DNA of 40,949 nucleotides, from positions 1 through 40,949 of the forward strand of contig JAGAPC010000029.1 in NCBI GenBank assembly GCA_017623475.1. Reading direction: 5' to 3'. Shown here in pieces: positions 38,383-40,949 of this stretch. Origin of the DNA: Clostridia bacterium. GTDB lineage: Bacteria > Bacillota > Clostridia > Oscillospirales > UBA644. The notes under the pieces were generated by a model. That model saw nothing but the letters and a program-made list of their open reading frames with translations. It was not told the origin of the DNA and searched no databases. Positions within the stretch are counted from its first letter, which is position 1. Every line of letters begins with the position of its first letter. Made by a program: the position numbers and the translations under genes.

Positions 38383-40386
38383 TTATTCCGTAACCTTTGC
38401 GGCGGCGATGACCTGCTCGGCGATGTTTGCGGGGGCTTCCTGATACCGCAGGAAATCCAGGGTAAACACGCCTCTGCCCCGGGTTGCGGAGCGCAGATCG
38501 ATGGCGTAGGTTGCGGTCTCCGACAGGGGGATTTCCGCCGTAACCTCCGTCCAGCCCTGATCGGCAGCGGGGTTCATGCCCATGATCTGTCCCCGGCGTT
38601 TGTTGATATCGCCGATGATGTCTCCCATCATTCCGTCGGGAATCTGCACCTTCAAAGCGCCGATGGGTTCCAGAATGCAGGGCGCAGCCTGGGGAAGACC
38701 TTCCCGGAAGGCGATGCCTGCGGCGGTTTTGAACGCCATTTCCGAGGAGTCCACGTCGTGGTAGGAGCCGTCCACCAGGGTCGCTTTCAGTCCTACGACC
38801 GGATATCCGGCAAGCACGCCCTTTGCGGTGGCTTCCCGCAATCCTTTTTCCACGGCGGGGAAGAAGTTCTTTGGAACGGCGCCCCCGAAGATGCTTTCTT
38901 CAAAGACCAATTCTTCGCTGGCGCAGGGCTCAAATTCGATCCACACGTCGCCGTATTGACCGTGACCGCCCGATTGCTTTTTGTGCTTTCCTTGAACCTT
39001 GACCTTTTTGCGGATCGTTTCCCGATAGGCGATGCGGGGGGCTTTCAGCTCTACCTCCACGCCGTTGCGGGTCTTGAGGCGGGAGCAAAGCACTTCAATT
39101 TGCGCTTCTCCCATGCCGCACAGGATTTGTTCTTTCGTCTCCGGATCCATGGAATAAGTAAAGGTCTTATCCTCCTCCATCATCTTCTGAAGACCTTGGG
39201 AGATCTTTTCTTCATCGCCCTTTTTCTTGGCGGTGATCGCCATTTTCAGATTGGGCGTGGGGTATTCGATGGGTTCGACCTCCAGCTTAACGCCGGACGT
39301 AAGGACGCTTTCGGTGGCGGCGGAGAGCTTGGTTGCAGCCCCGATGTCTCCGGCGTGCAGTTCTTCGACCTCCTGCTGCTTTTTGCCCTTCATTACGTAG
39401 ATGTGACCGAATTTTTCGCCCAGACCGGTCTTGGTGTCGGTCAGGGTCATGCCCGATTTCAGCGTTCCGCAAAGAACCTTGAAATACGAGATTTTTCCGA
39501 AGGTGTCGGCGACGGTCTTAAAGATATAAACGCCGTTGCCCGATTCTGCGGCGGGGGTGGGGGAAGGCAGAACCTCCACCATGGCGTTGAGGATCGATTC
39601 CAGACCGTTCAAGGTCAGGTTGGAGCAGGAGAACACCGGCAGCAACGCACGGCGGCGAATTCCTACGGACAGCGCCGTTTGAACCTCTTCGTCAGTGAAG
39701 GGCTCTTCCTCAAAATATTTTTCCATCAACGCTTCGTTGGTTTCCGCCAAGGCTTCGTTCAGTTCGTCCTTCAGACGCTTGACGGTATCTTCCAGGGCAG
39801 GGGGGATAGGATTGTCTTTTGCGTTGGTGCCTTCCACGGTGCGGTAGGTCATCTTCAGAAGATCGATCATCCCCATAACCTTTCCGTTTCCGATGACCGG
39901 ATAGTTCAGGGCGCAGACGCGCATCCCGAACTGCTGGCGCAGTGCGGTATATACCTTCATAAAATCTCCGTTTTCTTCATCGATCTTCGTGACGACGAAG
40001 ATGTTGGGAAGATTCTTCTTTTGACAGTATTTGTAAGCCTTTTCCGTGCCCACGTGCAGGTTGTTTTTGGCAGAAACCACGATGGCGGCGGCGTCGGCGG
40101 CCTTCAGTCCCTGCAGCACTTCCCCCTCGTAGTCGAAGTAGCCCGGGGTGTCAATCAGGTTGATCTTGTTTCCCTTCCATTCCACCGGCGCCAGGGCGGC
40201 GGAAATTCCGGATCCCCGCTTGGTTTCTTCCGGATCAAAGTCACAGACGGTCGTGCCGTCGGCGATCTTTCCCAGTCGATCGGTCCCCTTCGTATAATAA
40301 AGCAAGGCTTCCGCAAAAGAGGTCTTTCCGTTTCCTCCGTGACCCAAAAGGCAAATATTGCGGATGTTTTCGGTTTTGTACTGCAT
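38383..40386 (-). CDS. Elongation factor G-like GTPase (EF-G paralogue)
   Basis: A 667-residue translation-factor GTPase with the EF-G domain order. The G domain has GHGGNGKT (15-22) and DTPG (79-82). The C-terminal EF-G domains IV-V are seen in RIAYRETIRKKVKVQGKHKKQSGGHGQYGDV and GDIIGDINKRRGQIMGM. It is shorter than canonical EF-G (about 690) and diverges in the switch region and at G4, where NKxD reads TKID (133-136). It therefore belongs to the EF-G-like group whose role is unsettled rather than to the main fusA. I start at ATG 40386; the AAGGAG site is 12 bases away, slightly far. The frame continues upstream, but through the promoter. Confidence 0.9.
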   Translation of the reverse strand: MQYKTENIRNICLLGHGGNGKTSFAEALLYYTKGTDRLGKIADGTTVCDFDPEETKRGSGISAALAPVEWKGNKINLIDTPGYFDYEGEVLQGLKAADAAAIVVSAKNNLHVGTEKAYKYCQKKNLPNIFVVTKIDEENGDFMKVYTALRQQFGMRVCALNYPVIGNGKVMGMIDLLKMTYRTVEGTNAKDNPIPPALEDTVKRLKDELNEALAETNEALMEKYFEEEPFTDEEVQTALSVGIRRRALLPVFSCSNLTLNGLESILNAMVEVLPSPTPAAESGNGVYIFKTVADTFGKISYFKVLCGTLKSGMTLTDTKTGLGEKFGHIYVMKGKKQQEVEELHAGDIGAATKLSAATESVLTSGVKLEVEPIEYPTPNLKMAITAKKKGDEEKISQGLQKMMEEDKTFTYSMDPETKEQILCGMGEAQIEVLCSRLKTRNGVEVELKAPRIAYRETIRKKVKVQGKHKKQSGGHGQYGDVWIEFEPCASEELVFEESIFGGAVPKNFFPAVEKGLREATAKGVLAGYPVVGLKATLVDGSYHDVDSSEMAFKTAAGIAFREGLPQAAPCILEPIGALKVQIPDGMMGDIIGDINKRRGQIMGMNPAADQGWTEVTAEIPLSETATYAIDLRSATRGRGVFTLDFLRYQEAPANIAEQVIAAAKVTE

Positions 40387-40519
40387 AATTTGTTTAATCT
40401 CCTTTCCGCCCCGACGATCGCATCTTGGCGGTCGATGGCGTTCCCCCCAAAAGAGTTCCCCTTGGTAGGCGGGATTCCCTTTCGCTTTGCAGTAAAGGAA
40501 AAAGAAATCCGATAATGAT

Positions 40520-40548
40520 ATTATACTATATTCCATCAAAAAAGTAAA
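40520..40548 (-). promoter_or_regulatory. Promoter of the EF-G-like gene
   Basis: On the minus strand, TTTACT (40548-40543), a 17-bp spacer and TATAAT (40525-40520). Confidence 0.65.
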
Positions 40549-40713
40549 TAGCATTTATGAAAAAGAAACAAGTTTCAGCGTTTTTCATAATACTTTTCCA
40601 TCTGCTTTGTACAGATTTCACAAAGGAATTTAAAAAAAATTCACAAGAAAATTTTTTCAGCGAATCTGCTTTTCTTTTTGGACAAAGTATAACCGAAAGA
40701 AAGGTGTTTTTTT

Positions 40714-40917
40714 ATGAAGAAAAAAATCGTTTTGCGGGCGTTTTTGGCAGAGCTTTCCGACGACGTTACCGCCTTCAATTTTTATTCCAAGCTTTCGGAG
40801 GATCAAAGGGACGGCGTTATGGATTACGTCCGCCGTTCCTTCGACGAGAGAGAGTCGGTCTCCCGAAGCGCCACGGCGTTGCGGAGGCTGAGGGAGGGAA
40901 GGATTGATTTTATTTAG
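40714..40917 (+). CDS. Small basic protein of unknown function
   Basis: A 67-residue, charged, helical protein. AAAGG lies before ATG 40714, somewhat distant across a T run. The layout FYSKLSEDQRDGVMDYVRR, then RRLREG near the C-terminus faintly recalls the YdeI/OmpD-associated domain, too weakly to assign. TATAAC (40688-40693) is a possible -10. Base composition resembles the neighbouring genes, which supports it being real. The stop codon overlaps the first unit of a tandem repeat. Confidence 0.6.
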   Translation: MKKKIVLRAFLAELSDDVTAFNFYSKLSEDQRDGVMDYVRRSFDERESVSRSATALRRLREGRIDFI

Positions 40918-40949
40918 AGTGGAGAGTGAAGAGTGGAGAGTGGAGAGTG
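40916..40949 (+). repeat. Heptamer tandem repeat, cut by window end
   Basis: AGAGTGG, AGAGTGA, AGAGTGG, AGAGTGG and AGAGTG: nearly five units of a 7-bp repeat starting inside the stop codon of the gene before it. The array probably continues beyond the window. Confidence 0.85.

Noticed and set aside
38758..40515. Plus-strand frame of 585 codons opposite the EF-G-like gene
   Set aside because: It is a shadow frame; no ribosome binding site or recognisable motif.

Overview
The window looks like a chromosomal segment of an anaerobic, endospore-forming member of the Clostridia (Bacillota), plausibly a gut organism. The reasons are the Firmicutes-type rplS-lepB-rbgA-rnhB gene order, strong AGGAGG-type ribosome binding sites, sigma-A promoters with 17-bp spacers, sporulation genes (dpaA/dpaB dipicolinate synthase, a SpoIIE-type phosphatase), a Feo iron(II) system with the Firmicutes FeoB-associated small protein, and catabolic genes for glucuronides and rhamnosides. 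I cannot name genus or species from the sequence alone. There is no CRISPR array, transposase, prophage or tRNA gene.

Layout. 1-190: end of an rRNA operon (5S rRNA plus terminator). 190-1200: AT-rich island with one membrane-anchored protein of unknown function, a large inverted repeat and the first copy of a two-hairpin intergenic repeat. 1200-5300: metallophosphoesterase, small membrane protein, a striking four-way-junction sequence, and a 779-residue lipoprotein. 5360-8760: housekeeping block rplS / lepB / rbgA / rnhB / XRE regulator. 8900-19410: hexuronide locus. A GPH-family symporter and a GH2 glycosidase are on the minus strand; an AraC regulator and the operon uxaC-uxuA-uxuB-kdgA-kdgK are on the plus strand. 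Together they would import a glycoside, release a hexuronic acid, and convert glucuronate via fructuronate, mannonate, KDG and KDPG to pyruvate and glyceraldehyde-3-phosphate. 19440-20250: a membrane-anchored MerR regulator with a textbook MerR promoter. 20250-23480: GH78 alpha-L-rhamnosidase divergent from its own AraC regulator. 23500-26200: feoA, feoB and a 53-residue FeoB-associated protein under DtxR-like boxes. 26300-31100: minus-strand operon argS / solute-binding lipoprotein / ACT protein / PFL-family protein. 31200-32690: dpaA-dpaB with a sigma-K-like promoter. 32690-34680: PadR / DUF1700 / DUF4097 operon with a self-operator and an apparent frameshift. 34740-37480: unknown membrane protein divergent from a shortened spoIIE; the intergenic region carries a Spo0A box and the best spoIIE start is an ATT codon. 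37500-40950: Cys/His-repeat lipoprotein, an EF-G-like GTPase, a small unknown protein and a heptamer tandem repeat running off the window.

The most unusual items are the three-copy two-hairpin repeat family, the fully paired four-way junction at 2733-2820, the G-run frameshift at the start of the DUF4097 gene, the ATT start and Spo0A box of spoIIE, and the palindromic self-operators of the MerR and PadR regulators. I see no convincing wholly new multi-gene system. The nearest candidates are the RNA/DNA structural elements and the spoIIE-divergent orphan gene.
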